This document shows positions 1 through 9,775 of a DNA stretch of 64,000 nucleotides, piece after piece. The notes beneath the pieces are model-generated. The model worked only from the letters and a program-made list of their open reading frames with translations. It was not told where the DNA came from and did not search any database. This DNA comes from Phytophthora sp. 'mugwort' (taxonomy: Eukaryota > Oomycota > Peronosporomycetes > Peronosporales > Peronosporaceae), in NCBI GenBank assembly GCA_033558025.1, contig JAUCEF010000008.1, positions 1,364,001-1,428,000 on the forward strand, written 5' to 3'. Numbering within the stretch: the stretch's first letter is position 1; the number at the start of each line of letters is the position of its first letter. The position numbers were made by a program, and so were the translations under genes.

Positions 1-1090
1 GTCGCTGTGTGCGCAATGGGGATTTTGATGATCGTGGAGCATAACGGTCACAAATAAGGTGTGTTCAACACTACAAACAAATACCTAATAAGGTTTTCCA
101 GTGGGACTCATGGAAAATGGCTCCCATCCCGATGCAGTCGTGGTTTTGATCGGCTACACAGAGCCAAGCCTTTTCCTTTTCCGCACTGCCTTCCCAGACA
201 AGCGTTAATACTCCAGACCCCGAGACTCGCCTGAACGACCACGAAATAGGGGACGAGTACGCCCGAGTATGCCCACTATGTTGGTACTCCATTCAGCCGT
301 CGTTGATTGAGCACTCAGCAGGAGCCGACTAGGCAAACTTGCAAGCGACCAAGTCGATCGTAACATGGTCCAGTTCCGCAACATCACGGATCGTGGGCGA
401 GACGTCAGCCCCCATCTGCTGAAAAACACGAGCCGACTTCCTGACCTCGTCGGCCGTGTTGGTGATGTAGACGAAGACCTCATTGGCTTTCGATATATTT
501 AGCGGTCGATATATTCAACGGTTGAAGATACAATGGGCAGCCAGGCGTCGTCGTTGTTCGCGTACTGGGAACCGCCACGGCGGAAAGGAATTCAAGGTCA
601 AGGCAACAATCGGTTCAACTACGCGCTGAAGCATCCTGTTCATGAAGGCCTGCACCCCGCTTTGTGTGTCTGTCCCGCTCCTTGTTCTTCGCTTGTGTGT
701 GTGCTTATATGGCAGGCGCAACAACATGGAGGTCTCTGGGCTAGTCGTGTCGACAGGACCGACTCCGAAGCAACGGCAGGCGCCGTCAACGGCACCACCG
801 CAACTTGAAGCGTGGCCAGTTCGGCTTCCAACAAGACGTCGATGGGGACACCGATTGCAAGCGGGGCATCATTTTCGGACGCAAGCTCGGGAAACTTAAG
901 GGGCGGTGCATACGATGTAGTCTATGTAGCCAATGCGACTACGAGAGAGCGGCATGGGCACGTCAAGTAGTCGTTCTTGTTAGAGATCATAGTGGATCCC
1001 TGTTCTTTTGAAGTCTCGACCCGCAACAGCCGAATGTGGAATGTGCTGCTTGCTGATACGGACACGTGCTGCTTTTGTACGTAGCCTAAG
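1..1090. other. Repeat debris, no gene seen
   Basis: No reading frame here has a recognisable domain. Short open frames exist on both strands but have no consistent codon pattern. The stretch probably holds decayed transposon sequence, like the pieces on its right. Confidence 0.4.
329..486 (-). pseudogene. Short coding remnant, unknown family
   Basis: On the minus strand one frame stays open from about 486 to a TAG at 329-331 and reads like protein, with ITNTADEVRKSARVFQQMG near its start and a helix-like continuation. It has no start codon and no recognisable domain. It may be the last exon of a decayed gene or a transposon piece. Family unknown. Confidence 0.2.
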
Positions 1091-1099
1091 TCCGAAGAG

Positions 1100-1850
1100 C
1101 TTCCGCAGTTGAAGGAGCTTGCGGCAGCTGCCATCGTCACTACGCATTTGAAGGAGCGCTTAGCAGCCGCAGAGATACCGACTGCTGGCGTGCTCGTATG
1201 GTATGTGGCAGATAGCGCTACACAACGACGCCATCTGCGGAAAGGGACAAGAACAAGAACAACACGCAAGCCGACCTTCCTGCTCAAGAAAGGGTCACTG
1301 TCTCGCTGTCAGTCAAGAACATATCACCATTAACAAGACCCTAGCTGCACGCCTGACGACACTCGAGGCGGCTCAGTTGAAGCCGAAAGAGGAACACGAA
1401 AGACCTGAAGGTGAACTAGCCCAAGAGGTGTCAGACCAAGAGCAGAAACCCAAGCGCAAGAAGAAACAAGTTACACACCTTTCAGCCACATGGTACGAAT
1501 GGCACACGCGCGCGCCGCACATCTGAGACTTCACCGACCGTCAGAAGAACTTGTAATCCCGCCACACCGTTGCCTCATGAAGTTCTTCCTTGACGCAAAC
1601 GGGAAGTCCTACAAGGACCAAGTCCTCAACACAGACCGCTTCGCAGAAGCCGAAATACTCGGTGTTCTTAAGGACCCGTGGGTGTGTAGCTGGAAGTGTC
1701 CCGCTTGCTCTACGCCCGCCCCACAATTCCGGCACCTTGGACAAGCGCATCAATTCGTACAAGTGCCAAGTTGATACCGGAAGCATCGCTGGTCCTGCAC
1801 CAGGTGACATGCGAGACATACACGCCCCTGTATGTATGCATTAAATAAGT
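1100..1850 (+). pseudogene. Degenerate repeat-family coiled-coil protein
   Basis: Several frames join into one broken protein. A coiled-coil stretch rich in Ala, Leu and Glu (about 1110-1450) is followed by a basic KRKKKQ cluster, the block THLSATWYEW near 1475-1505, then MKFFL, YKDQVL and AEAEIL blocks near 1575-1665, and a final NSGTLDKRINSYKCQ block near 1725-1770. From memory, this order (coiled coil, basic linker, HLSATWxxWY) matches a recurrent hypothetical-protein repeat family in Phytophthora assemblies whose function is unknown to me. At least three frame changes and several stops make this copy dead. Assignment to the family is by recall of its pattern, not by search. Confidence 0.45.
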
Positions 1851-2192
1851 ATGCACTCAAATACATAGCCACACTGGTTATACATTTACGTGCCAACGCA
1901 CCGCGTACAATGGCACCTGAGCACACACAGACACAATAATCGCACAGCGCACGCTCGCAAGCCTTTCCTCCAACCCCATCTCGATTGTTAGCATCGGCCT
2001 GACTTAGACATCTCTTGCGTTCTTGCCTGTTGAGCTCAAACTGAGTAGCTAGACAACTTCAATTGTCCCGCCTGGATTGGTTAAAATAAATATCGACAAG
2101 CCAATCCGGAGTTTCCATTTGGTCCAACAACCGTTGCTTGGAATTTTACGGCAGACACAACTAGAGCCGTGGGCATCGCTGTTACTTCGGGC

Positions 2193-3905
2193 ATGCCAAA
2201 AACCAGAGCGTCGGAGCTAGATCTGCTGCTTACAGACGAATTCGATGACGTGACTAGCTATGATGCGGTGGACAAGGCCCTCACTCTGTCGGTTGGGGAG
2301 ATTCAAGCCCCCGACGAGGAGCCCACGACGCGCAGCTTCAGGTATTTTATGCACTCGATTGTCCGGCGTGTATAGCTTGCAGTGAGACTCACTGGTGCTT
2401 GGGATGCTCTGTCCTGCAGCTGGAGGACGTTGTGGGCATATGCGGGCCCGGGCTGGCTCATGAGCATTGCGTACGTAGACCCGGGCAACTTGGAGAGCGA
2501 TCTACAGGCTGGAGCGTATGCTGGATACCAGCTCACATGGGTGCTATTTGGGGCAACGGCAATGGGGTTCTTTCTGCAAGTTCTAGCTGCTCGACTGGGC
2601 GTTGTTACGGGCAAGAACTTGGCTGAAATGTGCACGGCCGTGTATCCTCGCTGGGCGTCGCTGACTTTGTGGATCATGACGGAGATTGCAATTGTTGCGA
2701 GTGACGTGCAGGAAGTGCTCGGGTCATCAATTGCTTTTCAAGTACTGTTTGGCTTCCCACTTTGGATTGGATGTCTGGTCACGGGCTTTGATACTTTCAC
2801 GTTCTTACTGCTGCACCGATACGGTATCCGGAAGCTTGAAGCCTTTTTCGTGGCATTGATTGTGGTGATGCTGGTCTGCTTCTGCGCGAACTTGGTCCGT
2901 GGAGAAGTTGCCTCAGAGGATGTTATGAGTGGTTTTGTTCCACGCGTTGATCGCTACGCCGTTACGCAGGCTGTTGGCATCCTTGGTGCCGTGATCATGC
3001 CGCACAACATTTTCTTGCACTCAGCGCTTGTCCAGACAAGGCAGGTAAATCGACATGATGGACGCAAAGTGCACGAGGCGAACAAATACTTCGCAATCGA
3101 ATCCGGCCTAGCACTGTTAGTGTCATTCTTAATTAACTTGGCCGTGCTCGCTGTCTTCGCCAAGGGGTTCTTCTCGCCAGATTGCACAACATCCTACGAC
3201 ACGAATGGGATTAACACAGCCTGCGTTCCTGGAGCGATTGCTAACGGCGACACATACGGCCGCTGCCAGCTCGCAAGCGGCGGCGAAGGAATGTGCCAGG
3301 AAATTGGTTTGTCGCAGGCCGGCGTGGCGCTTGATGGTATGTTGGGTCAGTACGCGGACACTATTTGGGCCATTGGTCTGCTAGCGGCTGGCCAGAGCTC
3401 CACCATGACGGGAACATACGCTGGCCAATTCGTGATGGAAGGCTTCCTGCAGCTCCATCTTTCACCATGGAAGCGTGTGGCCCTGACACGATGTGTGTCG
3501 CTCGTCCCAGCTATGACTGTAGCTATCCTGAGCCAGCAAAACCCTGCAGACAGCGATCACATGGACGAGCTGCTTAACGTGTTGCAGTCGATCCAGCTGC
3601 CATTCGCGTTGCTTCCCGTCCTGATCTTCACCAGCTCACCTGAAATTATGGGTGACTTCGCGAACAACAAGGCAACCGTTGTGACTGGCTGGTTCTTAGG
3701 CGGCCTCGTGTGTGTCATCAATTTGTACTTGATCTTCACGAACCTTGAAGGACTCGCTCTCGGTGCCGTCGGACTCGTCGCGCTAGGAGGCACTTGTTGT
3801 CTGTATTTCGGCTTCTTGGGATATCTTACTCGAGCAGATATGACTCTTTCCGCTCAACGAGCACGTACCGCCTCCAGCTCGCGACGCATCTCGCAGGACG
3901 TTTAG
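2193..3905 (+). CDS. NRAMP-family divalent metal transporter
   Basis: This multi-pass membrane protein should move divalent metals such as Mn2+ or Fe2+ with protons across the plasma or an endomembrane. The family hallmarks are present: the TM1 metal-binding motif YVDPGN near 2472-2489, and the TM6 motif MPHNIFLHS near 2998-3024. Around ten to eleven hydrophobic segments follow one another up to about 3835. The likely start is the ATG at 2193, giving an acidic N-terminal tail (DEFDD). An in-frame TAG at 2373-2375 must be spliced out. A small intron from about 2342 (GTATTT) to 2386 (..GTGAG) would restore the frame with AG/A forming an Arg codon, although 45 nt is short and the exact sites are uncertain. 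The stop TAG ends at 3905. Total is about 555 residues, normal for NRAMP proteins. The TND-domain gene on the minus strand converges on its 3' end. Confidence 0.9.
2342..2386 (+). other. Predicted short intron in the NRAMP gene
   Basis: The reading frame before and after is the same, but a TAG at 2373-2375 interrupts it. GT at 2342 and AG at 2385-2386 bracket a 45-nt segment whose removal keeps the frame. A neighbouring AG at 2381-2382 would shift the frame, so it was not chosen. Confidence 0.5.
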
Positions 3906-4055
3906 TGCTGCTGACAACTGCACGACAATTCTTAACACCACACGAAATAGAGAAACGATGCTTTCTGTCTGCTTACGTCACATCCCAAGTGATATCTCAT
4001 GAATATACTAGTTAAAAATGTAATACATGATGAAGCGCTCCATGGCCGATACCTC

Positions 4056-4469
4056 TCACTCGGCGTAGTTGCGTCCGTACGTCTCAACGCGTTTGGCGCG
4101 GCGTCTCATGGCCGTCCTGGCCCTTGCCTTCCACACTTTCAGCAATTTCTTGGCTCTATCCTCCACCTCGGGTGATTCTGCGCGCCTCGAGAGCCTCGTG
4201 AGTGCAACGCCGATGCGCGTTTTCTCGAGCATCTCGAGAGAAACGAAGAGCTGCTCCAGCGCGTCCAGGACGCTCATCATGTTGGCAGTGGTTTTGGCGT
4301 CGTCCAGTTCCTCTTTCAGGTACTGTACGCGCTCTACCGAGACCACCTTCTCGCCGTGGTGAATGGTGGTCTGTCGGTGCCGTTTCTTCTGCGACACAGG
4401 CGGAGCGACGTCCGCCAGCGAGGCCGCCAGAGCTGCTGCCGCGTCCCCGCGCAGCACGAAGTCGTCCAT
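4056..4469 (-). CDS. Small TFIIS N-terminal (LW/TND) domain protein
   Basis: A 137-residue protein. The segment from about residue 63 to 112 has the helical pattern of the TFIIS N-terminal domain found in TFIIS, Elongin A, Med26 and IWS1: VLDALEQLFVSLEML, then IGVALTRLSR, then a helix ending in AKKLLKVWKA. The last pattern (A-K-x-L-x-x-x-W-K) is the domain's signature end. The N terminus is Ala-rich, then basic (QKKRHRQ), and the C terminus is Arg-rich (RARTAMRRRAKRVE), which suggests a nuclear protein acting in transcription elongation. It lacks the TFIIS zinc ribbon, so it is a stand-alone docking module. It lies divergent from the isopropylmalate dehydrogenase gene with a 246-bp spacer. 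No intron is needed. Partner unknown. Confidence 0.7.
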   Translation of the reverse strand: MDDFVLRGDAAAALAASLADVAPPVSQKKRHRQTTIHHGEKVVSVERVQYLKEELDDAKTTANMMSVLDALEQLFVSLEMLEKTRIGVALTRLSRRAESPEVEDRAKKLLKVWKARARTAMRRRAKRVETYGRNYAE

Positions 4470-4551
4470 GCTTCAATTGTGCGCCGTTGCAGTGACAATC
4501 ACTCTGTAATGGCTACAAAGTGTCTACCACACCAAGTGCTTGCGCATTCCT

Positions 4552-4586
4552 GGGATCTGACCAATCACGGGATCTCGACCAATCAC
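4552..4586. promoter_or_regulatory. Tandem CCAAT-box duplication in a divergent promoter
   Basis: Two adjacent near-identical units, GGGATCTGACCAATCAC (4552-4568) and GGGATCTCGACCAATCAC (4569-4586), lie in the 246-bp spacer between the TND gene and the isopropylmalate dehydrogenase gene. Each contains CCAAT, the NF-Y/HAP-complex site. Their duplicated form and central position suggest a shared control element for both genes. Confidence 0.45.
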
Positions 4587-4715
4587 AGCTCGTTGAAAGC
4601 ACTAATCTATGTGGGACGGAAGCTGGACTCCGTCCTGCAAACACTTTCGAGGCCGGTCGTATGTTGAACGTCATTATCCATTTGACCAAGCGCACGTGAA
4701 AACTTAAACTTTACC

Positions 4716-6024
4716 ATGTCGGGCAAGACATACAAGATCGCGGTGCTGCCAGGGGATGGTATTGGTCCTGAGGTGTGCGACCAGGCGGTGCAGGTGCTGC
4801 AGACCGTGGGCGAGCTGTTCCAGCACCAGTTCGCCTTTACCACAGCGCTGTGCGGCGGCGCGGCCTTCGAGCAACATAAGACTCACCTGCCGCAGTCGAC
4901 AGTCGACACGGTGGCGGCCTCGGACGCTGTACTCTTTGGCTCGGTGGGTGGCCCCACGGACGCGCAGGAAGACCCCAAGTGGAAGGATGCTGAGAAGAAC
5001 TGTCTGCTGGGTCTGCGCAAGAACTTCCAGCTAGCCGTTAACATCCGCCCGGCCAAGATCTACTCCATGCTGCCGGACCTGTCGCCGCTCAAGCCTAGCA
5101 TCATTGCCAACGGTGTGGACATGGTCATCGTGCGTGAGCTCGTGTCGGGCATCTACTTCGGTGAGCACAAGACCGACGGCGAAACGGCTACGGATGTCAT
5201 GACGTACACGGAGGCCGAGGTATTCTCTCGGATATTCCCATTGCTTAATTACAGAGTTATTTACTGATGTGTGGTAACTCTAATTGTGTACAGATTACCA
5301 AGCCCATGAAGTTCGCCTTCAAGACGGCCATGAGCGTACGTTGCTGCAGCCATTTGCCATGGGCATGTTGTTACGTTGCTGACCTTGATTTCCTGATTGA
5401 TGATGCTGAAGCGCACGAAGAGATTGACGGTTGTGGACAAGGCCAACGTGCTGGATTGCAGTCGACTATGGCGCAAGGTCGCCAAGGACGTGTCCAAGGA
5501 CTACCCGGAAGTCCAATTCGACTTCATGTACGTGCTGCAGATGAATCTAGCTTTTGTTTTTGTGAACGAATGATTATTGACTGTATTTGTGTTGCTATAG
5601 GTACATTGACAACGCTGTAATGCAGCTAATCCGCAACCCGTCGCAGTTTGATGTGATCGTGACGGGCAACATGTTCGGCGATATTCTGTCGGATGCAGCT
5701 TCGGTGCTGCCGGGCTCGCTGGGCCTCATGCCCTCGGCCAGTCTGGGTGACAAGGTGCACCTGTTCGAGCCTATTGGCGGATCGGCCCCCGACATCGCTG
5801 GCAAGGACTTCGCCAACCCTATCGCACAGATCCTGTCGGGCGCGCTGCTGCTACGTTACTCGTTCCAGATGGAGGCTGAGGCTCAGCTGATTGAGAAGGC
5901 CGTGGAGCAAGTGCTTCTAGACGGCGTGCGCACGGGCGACCTGACCAAGGATAAATCTGTTGTGGTGGGCACTGAGGCCATGGGTGCTGCCATCATTGCT
6001 AAGATGAAAGCTTTGCGCCAGTAA
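4716..6024 (+). CDS. 3-isopropylmalate dehydrogenase (leucine biosynthesis)
   Basis: Catalyses NAD-dependent oxidative decarboxylation of 3-isopropylmalate, the third step of leucine synthesis. The frame begins [20 protein letters not shown], the family N terminus. Four exons fit well: 4716-5219, 5294-5335, about 5412-5527 and 5601-6024. All introns are GT-AG and 73-76 nt long. Exon 2 supplies [14 protein letters not shown], exon 3 [19 protein letters not shown] and exon 4 the cofactor and metal site block [12 protein letters not shown] followed by GLMPSASLG and [13 protein letters not shown]. The second acceptor could instead be at 5420, removing three codons. The joined protein is about 361 residues, close to the usual 350-370. 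No obvious transit peptide is seen, so a cytosolic enzyme is likely. Confidence 0.93.
5220..5293 (+). other. Intron 1 of isopropylmalate dehydrogenase
   Basis: Begins GTATTC after a GAG codon and ends TGTACAG before ATT ACC; phase 0. The frame beyond the donor closes within 15 codons if unspliced. Confidence 0.8.
5336..5411 (+). other. Intron 2 of isopropylmalate dehydrogenase
   Basis: Begins GTACGT after AGC and ends CTGAAG at 5411, or at an alternative AG at 5420 that would shorten exon 3 by three codons. Both are phase 0. Confidence 0.65.
5528..5600 (+). other. Intron 3 of isopropylmalate dehydrogenase
   Basis: Begins GTACGTG after AT and ends GCTATAG before GTACATT, splitting a Met codon (AT/G) and restoring [11 protein letters not shown], a conserved block of the family. 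Confidence 0.85.
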
Positions 6025-6114
6025 GCAGCAGAAAATTGTTCGACGGCACGCGTGTAGTTGTGTGCTTGCGAAGTGATAGATTGTCGTCTTAAAAAAGCCG
6101 AAATAGGACAACGT

Positions 6115-6564
6115 TTAAAGACACATAGGTTTACTATAAAATTCATGGACTTTAAAATGATCGTTTTTCTCTATGCGCTGAACTTGTCGAAGCCGGCGAG
6201 AGGGACTTGAAGGTTTGACCTCATTGCCGAAATGTCGATTGTACCACTTTTTGAAGCGTTGCCAAACTCCATTGTTGTGATATGTCGTCACAGTCTCCTT
6301 TCTGCTATTTTGTTGATTGTTATTCTGCATCACAACGGTGTTTCCAGCTGCAGCACCTCCTATCGCCGCAGCCGCTCCTCGTTCCTCATCCATCGTCGAG
6401 ATTTCATTTGATTCTTGCGTGGTTTTCTGGGTGTTGAGCTCGGCGTCTTGAAACGAGAGCGAGTTGTTGCCGGCTGAGACGATTTCATTGGCGCTTGCAA
6501 GTAAGATAACAACGGTAACTAACATGGCTTGGAAGACTTGAGCCATACGCACATTTACCTGCAT
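6115..6564 (-). CDS. Small secreted effector-like protein with EER motif
   Basis: From the ATG at 6564 (or a second at 6546) the protein is 149 or 143 residues. It starts with a signal peptide whose core is VFQAMLVTVVILLASA (about residues 10-25), with likely cleavage after SANEIVSA. An acidic, Thr/Gln-rich stretch leads to DEER (residues 59-62), the second half of the RxLR-dEER host-translocation signature of Phytophthora effectors. No RxLR stands before it. A C-terminal module has VTTYHNNGVWQRFKKWY, a Trp/Lys pattern I recall from secreted RxLR-type families. A perfect RRLR string occurs near residues 123-126, downstream of EER, where it is not in the standard order. Probably a secreted candidate effector or a decayed RxLR protein. 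It flanks the repeat-filled 6.8-12.5 kb gap. In-frame codons continue upstream to 6816 but lack a signal peptide at their start. Confidence 0.6.
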   Translation of the reverse strand: MQVNVRMAQVFQAMLVTVVILLASANEIVSAGNNSLSFQDAELNTQKTTQESNEISTMDEERGAAAAIGGAAAGNTVVMQNNNQQNSRKETVTTYHNNGVWQRFKKWYNRHFGNEVKPSSPSRRLRQVQRIEKNDHFKVHEFYSKPMCL

Positions 6565-6829
6565 AGTGGATGCAGTTGTGTTTGGCGGATGCAAATTGCG
6601 AAGTGGCATCCGACGACAGAGAACGAAAGAACTTGATCGAAGATCGGACGTGACCAAGCAAGTACCGAACACAAGCATACCTGGAGTACAGTTCGTCACA
6701 CAGGCCTCACAATCATGGCGTAGGAGATCTTGCCCAGGTTCTGAGTCTGCCGAACGAAACTGGTGGTGGTCGATAGAGGCGTGTGCGAACGGAAGACAAC
6801 TGAACAAACACACCATAAGTGTAGCTTAA

Positions 6830-8398
6830 CTGCTATCCGATCCCGAGATCCTCATTGTGGGTAAACGAGAAGACGATGGAAGCCAGAACGTCGGAACAAG
6901 AGTAAACCCAGGGCTTTACCCCAGTCTAGATTCTCAGACATTTAACAAACGTATGGCGTCCGCAGATACGAAGAGACGAAGCGAAGAATATTTTCCTGTT
7001 CAATTCTCTTCGGCAGACTCAGGTGGCTTTCTGGAGCTCTAATTCTTCCCCTTGTTAGGATGATTAACCTCGACGGTGTGTCAGTAGTGTTTTTTTTTCG
7101 GTCCATTTTGGACTCAAACGCTGATGACTTGGCGCGGATGGATCTGAAGTATACTTCTCCTTCTCCTAACCAAAGATACTTGTAGTCTCTATGGACAAGT
7201 AATCACAGGCTGGATGATTATTCCACGCGGCTTTTGATTAATTATACCGTAAACTCTGTACGTTGTATTAATCGCTTCGCTGCACGCAAACAATACAGAT
7301 GTATCGTTGGTGTTGATTGGATACACTACCGACCAGTCTATGCCCGCACATTTTAGCGCTTTGCGCGTTACTTCGCTGCCTCTTCGCAGGCAAGGTCGTT
7401 GGCGTTGATTGGATGCATAGTGATCAAGGCACACACAGTGAACTCGTTCTCTCAAGAGTCTTGAGAGAGGATCAGACTACCAGGGTTTCGAATCACGAAA
7501 AATTAATGGTCAATAAAGTACGAGAAATAATTTATTGACGGAAGCCGCAATAGCGGCAACTTCCTCACATACAATCACCAAATGCAGCTTTTGTTAATCA
7601 GTAAATAAACAAAAATAATGATCGAGAAATTATCTATAGACGCAATTTGCTGGGTCTTCTGGATCGTTCGCCTCCTCGCTGGCTCATTCTGCCGGTTCGG
7701 TACATCGAGCTTTACTTGGGAGCTTCAGTCCGTGTCTTCGTTAGTCCTGAGGGAGGTGATACTGTCAGCGGTGTTGGCTAGATGCATGATGGGTCACTTG
7801 CTATTGTTAAGAACCCCCAGAGCATAACAAAACCGATAGTTGCTTCGTATCATTGCATTGTACTTGCTGTAGATGTATGTTATTGCTGTAGCCTCTAATT
7901 TATGATCGCGATCCATGAAAAATGCTAGGTGATTCAGCATCATACCCATGACAATATCCACAAGGGTATAGGTGTAAGAGCCGTGCCGATGTAGATAGAT
8001 GTTACCGCTTTCGTCCCGTGAATATTTAACTTCCGGATTGGTGGTATTGTGAATTCAAGCCAAACTTGTCCTTCATGCCCCCCCCCCCCCCCCCTTGCAT
8101 CGCTAAATATGAATAAAAAAACAATAAGTACCCAACTATTTGGGAAATGGCATGCTCAGTCTTCCTTTTTCTTCTTCTGCCCCTCTGTTTGCGACCGCGC
8201 TGAAGCCAACATACCCCTTACCTTTCATGCCGTCTGACTGACCTTAACGAACCGTTTGTTTACGATCGATACCCGAGATAACCAACAAATGCATACTGTA
8301 CTAAATTTGTATCCAAGTCTACCTTCCCACACAGCACTTCATGGTACAGTAATCTGCCTCAATAAAGAAGTCATGTTCTGCATAAGGGGACTTGGAGA
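6830..8398. other. No gene seen
   Basis: Only short unrelated open frames occur. A run of C residues lies at about 8079-8094. The TTGGCGTTGATTGGAT-like string occurs twice, near 7307 and 7398, suggesting an old local duplication. No RNA gene or repeat family is recognised. Confidence 0.5.
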
Positions 8399-8448
8399 TA
8401 ACGGAATTCCCGAATAATACCCCCGGTACTATTTAATTGTACCCCATA

Positions 8449-8691
8449 TGATCACAAAGGGTTACACGAATTAGCGCCTAAAAAATAGTAATTAAAATCG
8501 TATTTAAAGAGTAAGAAATGTGGACACGGCGGGGATCGAACCCGCATCCATCCGCATAAAACGCGATGCTCTTTGAGCTACATGTCCAAAAACACTTGGT
8601 TACCTCTAAAACTGCATGAAAAGAAATATTTATGTAGTTACTCGTGAGCACAAAGGGTTGCAATGTATTACTTGTGATCACAAAAGGTAAC
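8449..8691 (+). repeat. Three copies of a 17-bp subterminal repeat
   Basis: TGATCACAAAGGGTTAC (8449-8465), TGAGCACAAAGGGTTGC (8645-8661) and TGATCACAAAAGGTAAC (8675-8691) are direct repeats between the transposon terminus and the transposase stop. They could be transposase-binding repeats; this is inference. Confidence 0.5.
8521..8587 (-). pseudogene. tRNA-like sequence with a shortened D-loop
   Basis: On the minus strand the sequence folds as a tRNA. The acceptor GGACATG (8587-8581) pairs with CGTGTCC near 8522-8528. A perfect T-arm GCGGG/CCCGC encloses TTCGATC, which is the B box (GGTTCGATCC). The D-arm GCTC/GAGC encloses only three bases, where a normal D-loop has seven or more, so the A box is broken. 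The anticodon stem has mismatches; the best fold places TTT (Lys-like) at the anticodon. At 67 nt it is too short for a functional tRNA. It is probably a tRNA-derived relic, as in SINE heads, and lies inside the pogo-like element. Confidence 0.6.
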
Positions 8692-8719
8692 TCAGTATTA
8701 CAGTCTACTTTTGCCGTGC

Positions 8720-9306
8720 TTACTCGTCAATCAGAGCAATGTCATCAAGGGAATCATGAAGCTCGTCAAGGTTAAAGTCACCCTCGTCTTGCTCGGCTTC
8801 CTTCGAGGCCTCCCACTTCTCACGAAACCGATCTCCGTACACGTCGTGCCGCGCAACATGCCAGTCCATACAATGGTCAGCAAAGCCTGCTGCAGCGACT
8901 GAATTGGCCACCGTTTCACAGTCACGCCACGCCTTCTTGACCCAATACAGACAACTCCTACAGACGGCATACGAGGGTTGCCGAACCGCGTGTACTCGAC
9001 CTTGTCGCTCTCCTTCCACGCATTGATCTCCATGTACAGCAGGTCCTTGAACGTCATGTAGATGCCGATGTCGCCTGCTTGCAGGTACGGCGTCAGACCC
9101 CCAGGAATAACACACATGCTCACGTTCCGAGCAGCACACTTAGCCTTCACCTCCTTGGAGATGTGCGCGCGCATGGAGTCCCAAACGAGGTGGTTCCCTT
9201 CACCTGTGTCGACCAGCGGGAATGCGAGATCGATCCAGCGTTTCAAGAGCTTGCTGTCGACCCGCGCGCGTGGCTGGTGAGCCACCTTTAAGGAGTGGAA
9301 CATCAA
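8720..9306 (-). pseudogene. C-terminal part of a pogo-like DDE transposase
   Basis: Two minus-strand frames join into one. The upstream frame carries the second catalytic block HLVWDSMRAH (D of DDE_1) and, after CVIPGGLTPYLQAGDIGIY, the third aspartate. It then shifts near 8980 into a frame reading WVKKAWRDCETVANSVAAAG and an acidic tail (EAEQDEGDFNLDELHDS) ending at 8720. The first catalytic block and the DNA-binding domains are absent, so this is a truncated, frameshifted copy. Confidence 0.7.
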
Positions 9307-9310
9307 ATTG

Positions 9311-9649
9311 GGACATCTGAACAGAGAAAAGCTAATTGAGGTGATGAGCTGCAACCTAATCCCAGGTGTGCCCAATTTTAACAGGTCTGCACTAAGTAAT
9401 GTGTCATCCTTTTTGCCATACATGCAACGAGATGAAAATGCGCAGAATGAGCTATAGGAACATGGCTGGAACCAGGGATCACCAACCAATAATACACATG
9501 GATACCAATGAACCCACGAGAACATTGGGAATGTATGGTACAACAGGTTCAATCAGGTACTTCTTGGTATTATCGACGATCAAACATCGTGGCTTTGGAC
9601 ATACGTCCTCCGAAAGAAAACTGAAGTTCAGCTTAGAGTAAAAGAGATG
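9311..9649. other. Unassigned stretch between two transposons
   Basis: An open frame runs on the minus strand up to about 9552 but shows no transposase or host domain. Probably inserted repeat sequence. Confidence 0.4.
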
Positions 9650-9775
9650 TTAGTATAGTAGAACGCGAGGAGAAAAGTTCACAATTAGGAAAATTCGGTC
9701 CGATGGGGGTACATAATTTGTAAACGCAGCCCTCAAAGTATTTTGCACTGAAAAAAGGGCTTTCAGACCTCAAAC

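Larger units (their letters stand above)
8399..9310 (-). mobile_element. Pogo/Tc1-mariner-like DNA transposon, 5'-truncated copy 1
   Basis: At the left end TA (8399-8400) is followed by ACGGAATTCCCGAATAATAC, nearly identical to TA + ACGGAAATTCCCGAATAATAC at 34658. A TA target followed by the same terminus is the mark of pogo/Tc1-mariner termini. Inside lie three short subterminal repeats, a tRNA-like sequence and, on the minus strand, the C-terminal half of a DDE transposase. The right end is not found, so the 5' part of the transposase and the other inverted repeat are missing or diverged. Confidence 0.6.

Noticed and set aside
8079..8094. Homopolymer C run as a functional site
   Set aside because: Similar G/C runs occur at several repeat sites and may reflect slippage or sequencing error; no function can be argued.
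8521..8587. Functional tRNA-Lys gene
   Set aside because: The D-loop has only three bases and the anticodon stem is mismatched, so it is called a tRNA-like relic.
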